The notes under the pieces: model-generated | Seen by the model: only the letters and a program-made list of their open reading frames with translations | What the model was told of the DNA's origin: nothing | Databases searched by the model: none | NCBI RefSeq assembly: GCF_900115695.1 | Contig: NZ_FOXK01000013.1 | Coordinates: 106,648 to 170,647 of the forward strand | Length of the DNA: 64,000 nt | Direction: 5' to 3' | Source of the DNA: Ectopseudomonas toyotomiensis | GTDB taxonomy: Bacteria; Pseudomonadota; Gammaproteobacteria; Pseudomonadales; Pseudomonadaceae | Part shown: piece after piece, positions 24,624 through 32,790 of the stretch | Position numbering within the stretch: the first letter of the stretch is position 1 | Layout: each line of letters opens with the position of its first letter | Position numbers and translations under genes: made by a program

Positions 24624-27008
24624 TTATTGTCTGAGCAGCCTCAGGCCGTTAAACACCACGAGCAGGCTGACGCCCATGTCAGCGAAGACAGCCATCCACA
24701 TAGTGGCGCCTCCTGTGATGGTTATGCCCAGGAAGATAGCCTTGATGCCAAGTGCCAGGGCGATGTTCTGCTTGAGGATGGCAGCAGTACTACGAGATAG
24801 ACGGACGAACGTAGCGACCTTGCGCAAGTCGTCATCCATCAGTGCAACGTCCGCGGTTTCTATCGCCGTGTCGGTCCCTGCGCTACCCATGGCAAAGCCA
24901 ATCTGAGCTTTTGCCAGCGCTGGGGCATCGTTAATGCCGTCTCCCACCATGCCAACCGTTAAACCTTGGGCCTGCATTTCAGCGATGACTGTGAGCTTGT
25001 CTGCCGGCAACAGGTTGCCACGAGCCTCATCAATACCCACCTGCTGGGCTATCGCCAGGGCTGTGTGCTCGTTATCGCCACTGAGCATACATGTCTTTAC
25101 CCCAAGCTCGTGGAGCTGCCGCATGGCATCGGCACTGGTCTCTTTCACGGTGTCTGCGACTGCGAATAGAACAAGGGGCTGTTGGCCGTCGCACAGGATG
25201 ACGACGGTCTTACCCTGACGCTCCAGCCGCTCCAGCGTAAGCTCCAGCTCCTTAGAACAGAGCCCCAGCTCCTCAACCAGACGATGGTTGCCTAGATACA
25301 ACAGTTGGCCTTTCACACGGCCTTTGACTCCCCGTCCAGGAAGCGCTTCAAACTCCTTGACGTCCAGTAGCGACACATCGTTATCCATCGCATGTCGAGC
25401 GAGTGCTTTTGATACCGGGTGATCAGAGCGAGCAGCTAGGCTAGCGGCACTGACACGATGCATTTCGATATCTGTTTCTTTGAGCGGCAGGAAGTCTGTC
25501 TGAACCGGCCTCCCTTGAGTGATGGTTCCAGTCTTGTCGAGTGCAAGCAGTGCCAGATCTTTGCCGCTCTCCAGATAGACCCCACCTTTGATGAGGATGC
25601 CTTTGCGAGCCGCCGCTGCCAGGCCGCTGACGATGGTAACGGGAGTGGAAATGACCAGCGCGCATGGGCACGCGACGACCAGCAATACCAGCGCTCGATA
25701 GATCCACTCCTGCCATGCGCCACTCAGCAATAGCGGTGGGAGCAAGGCGACCCCTAGGGACACCAAGAACACGGCGGGGGTGTAGATCTGAGAAAAGCGG
25801 TCAACGAAACGTTGGGTCGGCGCCCGAGAGCCCTGAGCCTCCTCCACCGCATGAATGATCCGAGCCAGGGTAGTGTTGGTAGACGCTGCTGTTACCCTGA
25901 ACTCCAACGACCCTGCCTCGTTTATCGTGCCCGCAAAAACCTGATCTCCAATGCTCTTATCTACCGGCAAGCTCTCGCCGGTTATAGGTGCTTGATTGAC
26001 GGTGGAGGTGCCTGCCGTCACCTCGCCATCCAAGCCAATTCGCTCACCTGGCCGTACCCGAACAACAGCGCCAAGTGCTACCGCCTTGATGTCCGCATCT
26101 AGCCAGGATCCATCCGCCTGCAAAACAGTGGCCCGCTCGGGGCTTAAGTCCATGAGTCCACGGATGGCGTTACGTGCACGCTCCAGTGAGCGCGCTTCAA
26201 TAACCTCGGCTACCGCGAAGAGCACCATAACCATGGCCGCTTCGGGCCATTGGCCAATCAATACGGCACCGGTTACAGCAATGCTCATGAGGGCATTGAT
26301 GTTCAGGTTGCGGTTCTTGAGCGCAATCCAGCCCTTCTTGTAGGTACCGAGCCCACTTAGCGCTATCCCCACTATTGCTAAGGCTGCAACCGCCCATTCG
26401 GGGGCCAACTGCCCAAAGTGGATTATTTCGGCTGAAACCGCAGCGATCCCCGCGATCGCCAGCGGCCACCAATGCTTCTTCTTCGTTGGGGTAGGTTCCT
26501 GGCGGTCGGCACTCTCCTCGACAACCGGTGAAAGCCCGAGCTCCTGGATGGCTGCCATGAGCTGAGGTAACAGCTCTGGAACATGGTCTACGACCAGAGT
26601 GCGTTGCAGCAGGTTGAACTGCAGATTGCTGATGCCTTTCTGGTTAGCGAGCTTGTCGCGAATGAGCTTCTCCTCAGTAGGACAGTCCATCTGCTCGATG
26701 CGAATTCGTGTTTGTACATGAGCGTCCGTGGGCTCGGCCTGCATACCCAGGGAGGCGATCACATCAATGATGGGGGTGACCGAAGGGAGACTGTGCTGTA
26801 CCCCTAGAACGCGAGTCATCAAGTTAAAGTCGAGCTGGTGTATCCCGGCCAGCGAGCCAAGCTTGCTCTGAATCAGGCTCTGCTCTGTCGGACAGTCCAT
26901 CGCCTGGATGTGGAAAGCGCTGAATGTCGTTCCTGGTGGCGCTGGCTCGCGCTTTTGGTCTTCAGGTTTATGATGATCCGAGTGGTCGTGACTGCAGCAA
27001 CTGCTCAT
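24624..27008 (-). CDS. cadA: Cd/Zn/Pb-exporting P1B-type ATPase CadA
   Basis: 794 residues. The N-terminus has CC-HDHSDHH and two HMA-like domains whose metal motifs are MDCPTE (about 37-42 and 108-113), the form usual in Zn/Cd ATPases. The core has TGESLPV, the C447-P-C449 membrane motif, phosphorylated D491 in DKTGT, SDHPVSKA and GDGINDAPALA. It pumps divalent soft metals out of the cytoplasm. It is divergent from cadR, with a MerR-type operator between them. Confidence 0.93.
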   Translation of the reverse strand: MSSCCSHDHSDHHKPEDQKREPAPPGTTFSAFHIQAMDCPTEQSLIQSKLGSLAGIHQLDFNLMTRVLGVQHSLPSVTPIIDVIASLGMQAEPTDAHVQTRIRIEQMDCPTEEKLIRDKLANQKGISNLQFNLLQRTLVVDHVPELLPQLMAAIQELGLSPVVEESADRQEPTPTKKKHWWPLAIAGIAAVSAEIIHFGQLAPEWAVAALAIVGIALSGLGTYKKGWIALKNRNLNINALMSIAVTGAVLIGQWPEAAMVMVLFAVAEVIEARSLERARNAIRGLMDLSPERATVLQADGSWLDADIKAVALGAVVRVRPGERIGLDGEVTAGTSTVNQAPITGESLPVDKSIGDQVFAGTINEAGSLEFRVTAASTNTTLARIIHAVEEAQGSRAPTQRFVDRFSQIYTPAVFLVSLGVALLPPLLLSGAWQEWIYRALVLLVVACPCALVISTPVTIVSGLAAAARKGILIKGGVYLESGKDLALLALDKTGTITQGRPVQTDFLPLKETDIEMHRVSAASLAARSDHPVSKALARHAMDNDVSLLDVKEFEALPGRGVKGRVKGQLLYLGNHRLVEELGLCSKELELTLERLERQGKTVVILCDGQQPLVLFAVADTVKETSADAMRQLHELGVKTCMLSGDNEHTALAIAQQVGIDEARGNLLPADKLTVIAEMQAQGLTVGMVGDGINDAPALAKAQIGFAMGSAGTDTAIETADVALMDDDLRKVATFVRLSRSTAAILKQNIALALGIKAIFLGITITGGATMWMAVFADMGVSLLVVFNGLRLLRQ

Positions 27009-27044
27009 GGCGGGACCTCTTATCTAAGTCATTGCAGAGTCAAC

Positions 27045-27065
27045 ACCCTGAAGCCACTATAGGGT
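27045..27065 (-). promoter_or_regulatory. CadR-type operator between cadA and cadR
   Basis: The site ACCCTGAAG...CTATAGGGT has inverted ACCCT/AGGGT ends over 21 bases. On the minus strand it begins inside TTGACC (27068-27063), the expected -35 of cadA. Its position 36 bases before cadA and 27 before cadR fits CadR control of both genes. Confidence 0.7.
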
Positions 27066-27091
27066 CAAGCATTGATCAGGAGATTCGTCCC

Positions 27092-27544
27092 ATGAAGATT
27101 GGTGAGCTCGGAAAGCAGGCTGACTGTCAGGTGGAGACTATTCGTTACTATGAACGTGAAGGGCTGCTGCCTGTTCCTGGTCGAAGCGAGGGGAACTACC
27201 GGGTCTACGGGAAGGAGCACCTAGAGCGGCTCGTATTCATCCGTAACTGCCGAACCCTGGACATGACGCTTGATGAAATACGGCGGCTGCTTTTGCTCAT
27301 CGATCGTCCGGAGGAGAGCTGCGATAGCGTTAACGGCTTGGTAGACGAGCACATTCGCCATGTGGAGCTTCGGATCAACAGTCTGTTAGCTCTGCAGAAG
27401 CAGCTCGTTGAGTTGCGCCATCGATGCGCCGCGGAGAGAAGTGTCGATGCATGCGCAATCATCCAGCAACTTAGTTCGAGCGGAGGGGTTCAACCTTTGC
27501 CTGAGGCAGAGCATACGCACGTTGGCAAGAGCCATCGCCACTGA
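27092..27544 (+). CDS. cadR: MerR-family regulator CadR
   Basis: 150 residues: an HTH (MKIGELGKQADCQVETIRYYEREGLLP), a dimerisation helix, and metal-site cysteines in EESCDS (C77), RHRC and VDACAII, followed by a His-rich tail (HTHVGKSHRH) characteristic of CadR. The ATG at 27092 matches the family start. It should activate cadA in the presence of Cd(II) or Zn(II). Similar operators before czcRS and the CDF gene at 54578 may also be its targets. Confidence 0.9.
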   Translation: MKIGELGKQADCQVETIRYYEREGLLPVPGRSEGNYRVYGKEHLERLVFIRNCRTLDMTLDEIRRLLLLIDRPEESCDSVNGLVDEHIRHVELRINSLLALQKQLVELRHRCAAERSVDACAIIQQLSSSGGVQPLPEAEHTHVGKSHRH

Positions 27545-27614
27545 AGCATCAATCAACTCGTTGCTGTGTTTCCCCACATGGAATGAGGTGTTCTGGGCCT
27601 ATTCATAGCAAGGA

Positions 27615-27700
27615 TCTTCATTGGCCTTCCTTGAGCGGACCAGTAGCTCGTCACTTCAGCCAGATCGCAGCCTGCATTGGCGCTTGAACCTCTTGTAGAG
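27615..27700 (-). pseudogene. Short remnant of a second DUF2063 (bufC-like) 3' end
   Basis: On the minus strand this reads QAPMQAAIWLK-stop-RATGPLKEGQ-stop, which aligns with the last part of the DUF2063 protein at 28368 (QAPLQAATWLKLWVNDGLLKRGQ). It probably carries an in-frame TGA and a small deletion. It lies just left of the CueR-like site. Such a short match needs an alignment to confirm. Confidence 0.35.
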
Positions 27701-27707
27701 TACGGGC

Positions 27708-27738
27708 TTGACCTTGCCATCGTGTCAAGGTCGATCCT
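27708..27738 (+). promoter_or_regulatory. CueR-type promoter before the CopZ/MerP-like gene
   Basis: TTGACC (27708) and GATCCT (27733) with a 19-base spacer, holding the inverted ends ACCTTG...CAAGGT (27711-27731). This is the form of Cu(I)-sensing CueR/HmrR promoters. No cueR gene is in the window, so the regulator must be elsewhere or CadR substitutes. Confidence 0.65.
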
Positions 27739-27782
27739 GTCTGTGCGGTAACTTGAGCCGCTGACGAAATGAGGTGAAAGAC

Positions 27783-27983
27783 ATGTTCAGTCTGAGTGTT
27801 GCGGGGATGGGCTGTGGCAGTTGCGTAAGCAAAATCACGAAGGCCATTCAAGCTCTGGATCAGGATGCACGAGTAGAAGTGGATCGAGCGGCCGGCAAGG
27901 TCACCGTTGAGAGCACAGAAAGTGCCGAATCGATCCGCGAACTCATCCAGGAGCTTGGCTATTCGGCCCAGGTCAGCGCTTGA
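27783..27983 (+). CDS. Small metallochaperone, CopZ/MerP-like HMA domain
   Basis: 66 residues: FSLSVAGMGCGSCVSKITKAIQALDQDARVEV..., one heavy-metal-associated domain with GMGCGSC supplying the CxxC metal ligands. There is no signal peptide, so it is cytoplasmic and more like CopZ than periplasmic MerP. The ATG at 27783 has GAGG eight bases upstream. Under the CueR-type promoter it probably carries Cu(I) to the ATPases. Confidence 0.85.
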   Translation: MFSLSVAGMGCGSCVSKITKAIQALDQDARVEVDRAAGKVTVESTESAESIRELIQELGYSAQVSA

Positions 27984-28002
27984 GCGCTGACCTGCTATCC
28001 CA

Positions 28003-28338
28003 CTAAATCTCCAGTTCTGAGAGCTCTTTTAGCCCTGGGATACTGGTGACCTCGTTGGTCATACCTTCTGAAGCATCTCGGCCGCGAAGCCAGTTTGAGT
28101 GATCGCCTGGCTCGCGCATTTCCAGCGTGTCATAGGAGTACCGCTTGCGCTTGAACAGGCTTTTCAATGCAGCGAACTCGTGGCTTTTTTCGTCTTCTAT
28201 GCCGACGACTTCTCCTGCAAGCCGCTCCCAGTGACCAACGCCGTCGGCCAGCATTGCCTGATAGGTCTCCGGGTCAAGCAAGGCTTGCTGTTTGAAATGC
28301 ATGATGCGGTGAGTCATAGAAGCGCTCGGAGTGGCCAA
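28003..28338 (-). CDS. Unrecognised 111-aa protein at the end of the buf operon
   Basis: Soluble, charged, with no signal peptide: MTHRIMHFKQQALLDPETYQAMLADGVGHWERLAGEVVGIEDEKSHEFAALKSLF and a basic RKRYSYD middle. The first start is TTG at 28338; an ATG at 28317 (MTHRIMH) is perhaps better. It lies 29 bases after the DUF2063 gene on the same strand, so it is probably the fourth gene of the bufferin operon, where DoxX-like proteins are more usual. I recognise no family. Confidence 0.5.
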   Translation of the reverse strand: MATPSASMTHRIMHFKQQALLDPETYQAMLADGVGHWERLAGEVVGIEDEKSHEFAALKSLFKRKRYSYDTLEMREPGDHSNWLRGRDASEGMTNEVTSIPGLKELSELEI

Positions 28339-28367
28339 AGAGAGAGCGCTAGCCTAAAGGTTCCGGG

Positions 28368-29162
28368 TCATTCGTGTAATAGCTGGCCGCGCTTTAGCAA
28401 ACCGTCGTTGACCCACAACTTCAACCAGGTCGCGGCTTGCAAGGGAGCTTGCTCGCCATGCGTGGCGCTCAACGACTCGCAGAGTTCAGCGAACGATCCG
28501 CCCTCGATGAGAAACTGCAATGCCGAAGCCTCCGCTGGCTCCAGGCTCCGGTACTGGCAGACGAGTTCATGACGCCAAACAAGACAGGCTAGGTTCGTTG
28601 GCAGGCGGGTAATATCAGGCAGCAAGCTGCCGGACTTGGCGGCTTTCCACAACTCCAGCGTGTTGTACTGCAGCTGCAACCACCGGGCAGATGCAGTCAG
28701 GGAAACCCTGAGTGAAATCCAGTCTTCAGCCGAAAAATCACTCATGGTCTCCAGCGAAAGCGCTTCGACATCCTGAGCGTCGAAGGCCAGTGTAAAGGCC
28801 CATTCCAGTTCCGCGAGTTCGCGCATCGGCGATAGTTGGGGTTCTTCGACGTAGCTGCTAATGAACTCGGGCAGCTTCTCGCCCAGCCAGCGAATGCTGA
28901 AATGTCGTGGTGGCCAGGCGGCCAAGTAGGCCAGTGCGAGCTGCTCGAATGATTCGTTGCCGATCCAGTGAAGCAGGGCAGGGAAGTCTTCTCGCAAGAC
29001 CGCAAGCAGGCGCGAACGGTAAGCGTTGTGGTAGATCTGCAGGCCTTCGAGAGCACTCAGCGCTGTGCTACCTCGGATCTGCTCCAAAAGCTTGTTGGAG
29101 GGCAGGGCACTGTCACCTGTCAGGTAAGTTTCAAATGCAGTCTGTAGGGCGATCAGGCTCAA
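28368..29162 (-). CDS. bufC: DUF2063 partner protein (BufC-like)
   Basis: 264 residues, start TTG at 29162 inside the TTGA overlap with the previous stop, implying coupling. N-terminal helical DNA-binding-like DUF2063 domain (LQTAFETYLTGDSALPSN...ALEGLQIYHNAYRSRLLAVLREDFPALLHWIG, including the conserved YHNAYRxRL) and a C-terminal helical part. In RiPP systems this family recognises the leader peptide and works with the DUF692 enzyme. Its position directly after the MNIO gene fits that role; DNA binding is not expected. Confidence 0.82.
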   Translation of the reverse strand: MSLIALQTAFETYLTGDSALPSNKLLEQIRGSTALSALEGLQIYHNAYRSRLLAVLREDFPALLHWIGNESFEQLALAYLAAWPPRHFSIRWLGEKLPEFISSYVEEPQLSPMRELAELEWAFTLAFDAQDVEALSLETMSDFSAEDWISLRVSLTASARWLQLQYNTLELWKAAKSGSLLPDITRLPTNLACLVWRHELVCQYRSLEPAEASALQFLIEGGSFAELCESLSATHGEQAPLQAATWLKLWVNDGLLKRGQLLHE

Positions 29163-29995
29163 GGGGTGGCCCCCGATATCACAGATTTGGCGATAGCACG
29201 GGCATGTGCTAATTCGGACAACAGCTCTTCCAGCGGCGGAAACTGGTCATCCCGCTCGATCAAGGTCGATGTCGGGCCCAAGTAGCTCAAAGTCTTGCTG
29301 TAGAGAGACCAAACCGGATCAGCGATGGGCTGGTCATGGGTGTCGATGAGGTACTGCCCGTAATCGCTGTGCCCGGCCAGGTGAATTTGCCGAATCCGCT
29401 CGTGCGGCAATTCCATGATGAACTGCCAAGGGTCGAAACCCTGGTTGCGCGAACTGACGTAGACGTTGTTCACGTCGAGAAGCAGCTCGCACCCGGTCAG
29501 GTAACTGAGCTCCGAGAGGAACTGAGACTCGCTCATGCTGGATGTTGTCCACTGCACGTAGGAGGAAACGTTCTCCAGCACGATGGGACGTTCTAAAACA
29601 TCCTGCACCAAGCGCACCCGGGCCGCGACATGCAGCAGGCTCTCCTGGGTAAACGGCAGCGGTAGCAGATCGTGAAGTTGATGGGCGTTGCCTCGACTCC
29701 AGCACAAGTGATCAGACACCCACTGAGGCTGCACCCGATCTGCCAGTTGCTTGAGCTGTCGTAGGTAGTCGATGTCCAAGGCATGTGAGCCGCCAATCGA
29801 AAGAGACACCCCGTGCATCACTAGGGGGTAGTGCTCGCCGATCGCATCTAGGAAGTAGAGAGCCTTGCCGCCCTCTACCAGGTAATTCTCGGAAATGATC
29901 TCGAACCAGTCGACCGCGGGCCGTTCCTCCAGGATCTGCCGGTAATACTCGTTGCGAAGGCCAAGACCGAAACCCAGAGTTTTGCGCTTACTCAT
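29159..29995 (-). CDS. bufB: DUF692 multinuclear non-haem iron oxidase (MNIO, BufB-like)
   Basis: 278 residues, TIM-barrel family. Conserved metal-binding positions are visible: MHGVSLSIGG, VSDHLCW, VLENVSSY, LLDVNNVYV, IHLAGH and DTHDQP. The ATG at 29995 is chosen since GGAG lies 6 bases upstream; an earlier GTG would add ten residues. Known members oxidise Cys residues of precursor peptides to thiooxazole-type or similar heterocycles that bind copper. Here the substrate should be the Cys-rich peptide encoded just upstream. Confidence 0.88.
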   Translation of the reverse strand: MSKRKTLGFGLGLRNEYYRQILEERPAVDWFEIISENYLVEGGKALYFLDAIGEHYPLVMHGVSLSIGGSHALDIDYLRQLKQLADRVQPQWVSDHLCWSRGNAHQLHDLLPLPFTQESLLHVAARVRLVQDVLERPIVLENVSSYVQWTTSSMSESQFLSELSYLTGCELLLDVNNVYVSSRNQGFDPWQFIMELPHERIRQIHLAGHSDYGQYLIDTHDQPIADPVWSLYSKTLSYLGPTSTLIERDDQFPPLEELLSELAHARAIAKSVISGATP

Positions 29996-30039
29996 TCGAG
30001 ACTCCAGCAGGGGAGTGGCATGCACTCCCCTGAACCGCC

Positions 30040-30300
30040 TTATTCGCTGGTTTTGCCACCGGCTTCGTCACATTTGGCCTGGGTCATCAACTTGAACCCC
30101 TGGCCTTTGCATTCGCCTTGGCCTTTGCAGTCGTTTTTCGCGGTCATGCAGTCGTTCTGCCCTTTGCAACCATTGACCCCGAAGCATTTCACTTCTGCTG
30201 CTTTGGTGTCCTGGGCCGCCTGGACGGACAGGGTGGAGAACAGGCTGGCGGCTACCAGAGCCAGGGCGGCACCGGTAGCTACGTTGGATTTGTTCGACAT
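30040..30300 (-). CDS. bufA: Bufferin-type periplasmic metallophore precursor
   Basis: 86 residues: a signal peptide (about 1-29, ending VQAA) and a mature part with six Cys (39, 45, 51, 58, 64, 77) in a repeated pattern CKGQNDC (45-51) and CKGQGEC (58-64), ending KGQGF...KCDEAGGK. This fits bufferin peptides, exported after Cys modification by the MNIO, which sequester periplasmic copper. It resembles the BufA2-like subtype rather than the DUF2282 (BufA1) subtype in my recollection. It is the first gene of the leftward operon. Confidence 0.78.
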   Translation of the reverse strand: MSNKSNVATGAALALVAASLFSTLSVQAAQDTKAAEVKCFGVNGCKGQNDCMTAKNDCKGQGECKGQGFKLMTQAKCDEAGGKTSE

Positions 30301-30464
30301 AGTGGCTATTTCTCTTGATTGTTTGATGGTCGCGATCCGTCGGTGCGAATGAGCGAGTTAGCTCAGGCATTGCTGCCGAGCAGGCCCATGGAATCCGCAA
30401 GGCTTCTCGGGCAAGAAGACAGTACCGAGCCTTCAGGAGGGCCTACAAGAAAGAAATAGCAACC

Positions 30465-30479
30465 TGACAGAACTGTAAT
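30465..30479 (+). promoter_or_regulatory. Putative CopR/CzcR-type box between bufA and ptrA-like gene
   Basis: TGACAGAACTGTAAT, 105 bases before the ATG at 30584 and 165 bases from bufA. It may serve either divergent unit. A second TGACAGG follows at 30498. Confidence 0.6.
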
Positions 30480-30522
30480 GTTCAGATCAGGTTGCTGACA
30501 GGGCTTCGTGGTTAACGTAACA

Positions 30523-30558
30523 GCGAGCTTAAGGCTCGCCCCCACTAGTTACGGGGGC
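30523..30558 (+). promoter_or_regulatory. Two successive hairpins in the leader of the ptrA-like gene
   Basis: GCGAGC-TTAAG-GCTCGC (30523-30539) overlaps by 2 bases with GCCCCC...GGGGGC (30538-30558), so they are mutually exclusive or competing. They sit between the box and the ATG at 30584. Competing stems in a leader suggest attenuation or RNA-level control, but there is no proof. Confidence 0.4.
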
Positions 30559-30583
30559 TTCTAAACTTACGAGGATTCACGAA

Positions 30584-30790
30584 ATGAAATCGATCAAAAC
30601 CCTGTTTGTAGTTGCTGCCCTGAGTGCTTCCACTCTGGCGATGGCCGAAGGCGGTGCCGATCGCACGTTTGCACGCATGGAGCAGGCCCGTCAGGTCTCG
30701 CTGGAAGCGTATCAGCTGGCCAAGCAGCAGAAGGATGGAGCTCCCGTCGCCGGCAGCCAAGCCAAACAGGCGGAACACGCCAACTGCTGA
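30584..30790 (+). CDS. PtrA-like small periplasmic protein
   Basis: 68 residues: signal peptide MKSIKTLFVVAALSASTLAMA, then EGGADRTFARMEQARQVSLEAYQLAKQQKD and a C-terminal Cys (AEHANC). The EGGADR start and length match the copper-inducible PtrA of P. aeruginosa, which was first reported as a type III secretion repressor. Its position upstream of copA and between two cop boxes indicates copper-dependent expression. Confidence 0.7.
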   Translation: MKSIKTLFVVAALSASTLAMAEGGADRTFARMEQARQVSLEAYQLAKQQKDGAPVAGSQAKQAEHANC

Positions 30791-30802
30791 GCCCCTTCAA
30801 CC

Positions 30803-30817
30803 TTACAGAAATGTAAT
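30803..30817 (+). promoter_or_regulatory. Putative CopR box before copA
   Basis: TTACAGAAATGTAAT followed by CACC, 162 bases before the copA ATG at 30979. It is a textbook match to the cop-box pattern of Pseudomonas copABCD operons. Confidence 0.7.
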
Positions 30818-30978
30818 CACCCGGATGGTTGAGATATGGCAGTTTTATACTGCTTGGTGTCGGGGGGACTTGCGCAGCACGCAAGGCTTGAAGATCAAAT
30901 CTCCCAATACTGGAGCAGTCAATGAACCCGAGACCGGATGCACATCACCGGCTCATCTGACGGATTGGACATAACGGC

Positions 30979-32778
30979 ATGCAAAGCAAAACCACAAGAC
31001 GTACTTTCGTCAAAGGCCTCGCCGCCGCCGGTATTCTCGGCGGCATGGGCATGTGGCGCACGCCGGTCTGGGCGGTAACCAGCCCAGGTCAGCCGAACGT
31101 GCTGAGCGGTAACGATTTCGACCTGTTTATCGGAGAGACTCCGGTAAACATCACCGGCGCAGCGCGTACCGCCATGACGATCAATGGCTCGCTACCAGGC
31201 CCAATCCTGCGCTGGCGGGAGGGCGAGACCGTGACGTTGCGCGTACGCAACCGCCTCAAGGAGGACACGTCCATTCACTGGCACGGCATTATCCTGCCGG
31301 CGAACATGGATGGCGTTCCGGGCCTGAGCTTCCATGGCATCGCCCCCGACGGCATGTATGAGTACAAGTTCAAGGTCAACCAGAACGGCACCTACTGGTA
31401 TCACAGCCACTCGGGGCTCCAGGAGCAAGTCGGCGTATACGGCGCGCTGGTCATCGACGCCAAGGAACCCGAGCCCTTCAGTTACGACCGTGATTATGTC
31501 GTGCTGCTGAGCGACTGGACCGATGAAAATCCAGCGCGGGTACTGGCCAAGCTCAAAAAGCAGTCGGACTACTACAACTACCACAAGCGCACCGTTGGTG
31601 ATTTCATCAATGACGTGAGCGAGATGGGGTGGTCCGCTGCGGTAGCCGATCGCAAGATGTGGGCCGAGATGAAGATGAGCCCGACGGATCTCGCTGACGT
31701 CAGTGGCTACACCTACACCTACCTGATGAATGGCCAGGCACCTGATGGCAACTGGACCGGCATATTCAAACCGGGCGAAAAGATCCGCCTGCGCTTCATC
31801 AACGCCTCGGCGATGACCTATTTCGATGTGCGCATCCCGGGCCTGAAGATGACTGTGGTTGCGGCCGATGGTCTGCACGTCAAACCGGTCAGCGTCGACG
31901 AGTTCCGTATCGCCGTGGCCGAGACCTACGACGTGATCGTCGAACCAGACAGCGAACAGGCCTATACCGTGTTTGCCCAATCCATGGATCGCACTGGCTA
32001 TGCGCGCGGCACCCTTGCTGTACAGGAGGGATTGAGTGCACCGGTACCCAGCCCCGACCCGCGTCCGCTGATTGCCATGGGCGACATGGGTATGGATCAC
32101 GGCAGCATGGCCGGAATGGACCACGGCAGTATGGCGGGCATGGATCATGGGAGCATGCAGGGTGGCATGGCCGGCATGGATCACAGCCAGATGGCTGGAA
32201 TGGATCATTCGGGCATGGCAGGCATGGCAGGCATGGCAGGCATGGCAGGTGCCATGCAGGCACACCCAGCCTCAGAGACCAACAACCCGCTGGTCGATAT
32301 GCAGACCATGACACCGACGCACAAGTTGGACGACCCAGGTATTGGTTTGCGAGACAACGGCCGACGCGTCCTCACGTACTCTGACCTGCGCAGCACCTTC
32401 CCTGATCCGGACGGGCGTGAGCCAAGTCGCACCATCGAGCTGCACCTCACCGGGCATATGGAGAAATTCTCCTGGTCCTTCGATGGAATCAAGTTCTCTG
32501 ACGCCGAGCCTCTGCGCCTCAAGTACGGCGAGCGTGTTCGCATCACGCTGGTCAACGACACCATGATGACTCACCCGATCCATCTTCATGGCATGTGGAG
32601 TGATCTGGAGGATGCGAACGGCAATTTCCTGGTGCGTAAACACACCATCGACATGCCGCCAGGTTCCAAGCGCAGCTATCGGGTGACCGCCGATGCGTTG
32701 GGGCGTTGGGCCTATCACTGCCACCTGTTGCTCCACATGGAAATGGGCATGTTCCGTGAAGTTCGTGTGGATGAGTAA
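30979..32778 (+). CDS. copA: Multicopper oxidase CopA (periplasmic, Tat-exported)
   Basis: 599 residues. A Tat signal (TTRRTFVKGLAAAGIL) precedes three cupredoxin domains. Copper-site motifs: HWHG, HSHSG, HPIHLHG and the C-terminal HCHLLLHMEMGMF with type 1 Met. Between about residues 370 and 430 lies a Met/His-rich stretch with repeated MDHGSMAG and MAGMAGMAG units, the Cu(I)-binding region typical of CopA/PcoA. It probably oxidises or binds periplasmic Cu(I). It is followed by a small Met/His peptide and copB in one operon. Confidence 0.95.
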   Translation: MQSKTTRRTFVKGLAAAGILGGMGMWRTPVWAVTSPGQPNVLSGNDFDLFIGETPVNITGAARTAMTINGSLPGPILRWREGETVTLRVRNRLKEDTSIHWHGIILPANMDGVPGLSFHGIAPDGMYEYKFKVNQNGTYWYHSHSGLQEQVGVYGALVIDAKEPEPFSYDRDYVVLLSDWTDENPARVLAKLKKQSDYYNYHKRTVGDFINDVSEMGWSAAVADRKMWAEMKMSPTDLADVSGYTYTYLMNGQAPDGNWTGIFKPGEKIRLRFINASAMTYFDVRIPGLKMTVVAADGLHVKPVSVDEFRIAVAETYDVIVEPDSEQAYTVFAQSMDRTGYARGTLAVQEGLSAPVPSPDPRPLIAMGDMGMDHGSMAGMDHGSMAGMDHGSMQGGMAGMDHSQMAGMDHSGMAGMAGMAGMAGAMQAHPASETNNPLVDMQTMTPTHKLDDPGIGLRDNGRRVLTYSDLRSTFPDPDGREPSRTIELHLTGHMEKFSWSFDGIKFSDAEPLRLKYGERVRITLVNDTMMTHPIHLHGMWSDLEDANGNFLVRKHTIDMPPGSKRSYRVTADALGRWAYHCHLLLHMEMGMFREVRVDE

Positions 32779-32790
32779 AGGAGATTTCTG

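Noticed and set aside
31192..32265. A 357-residue His-rich frame antisense to copA
   Set aside because: The His-rich character is simply the complement of the Met/His codons of copA; there is no start context.
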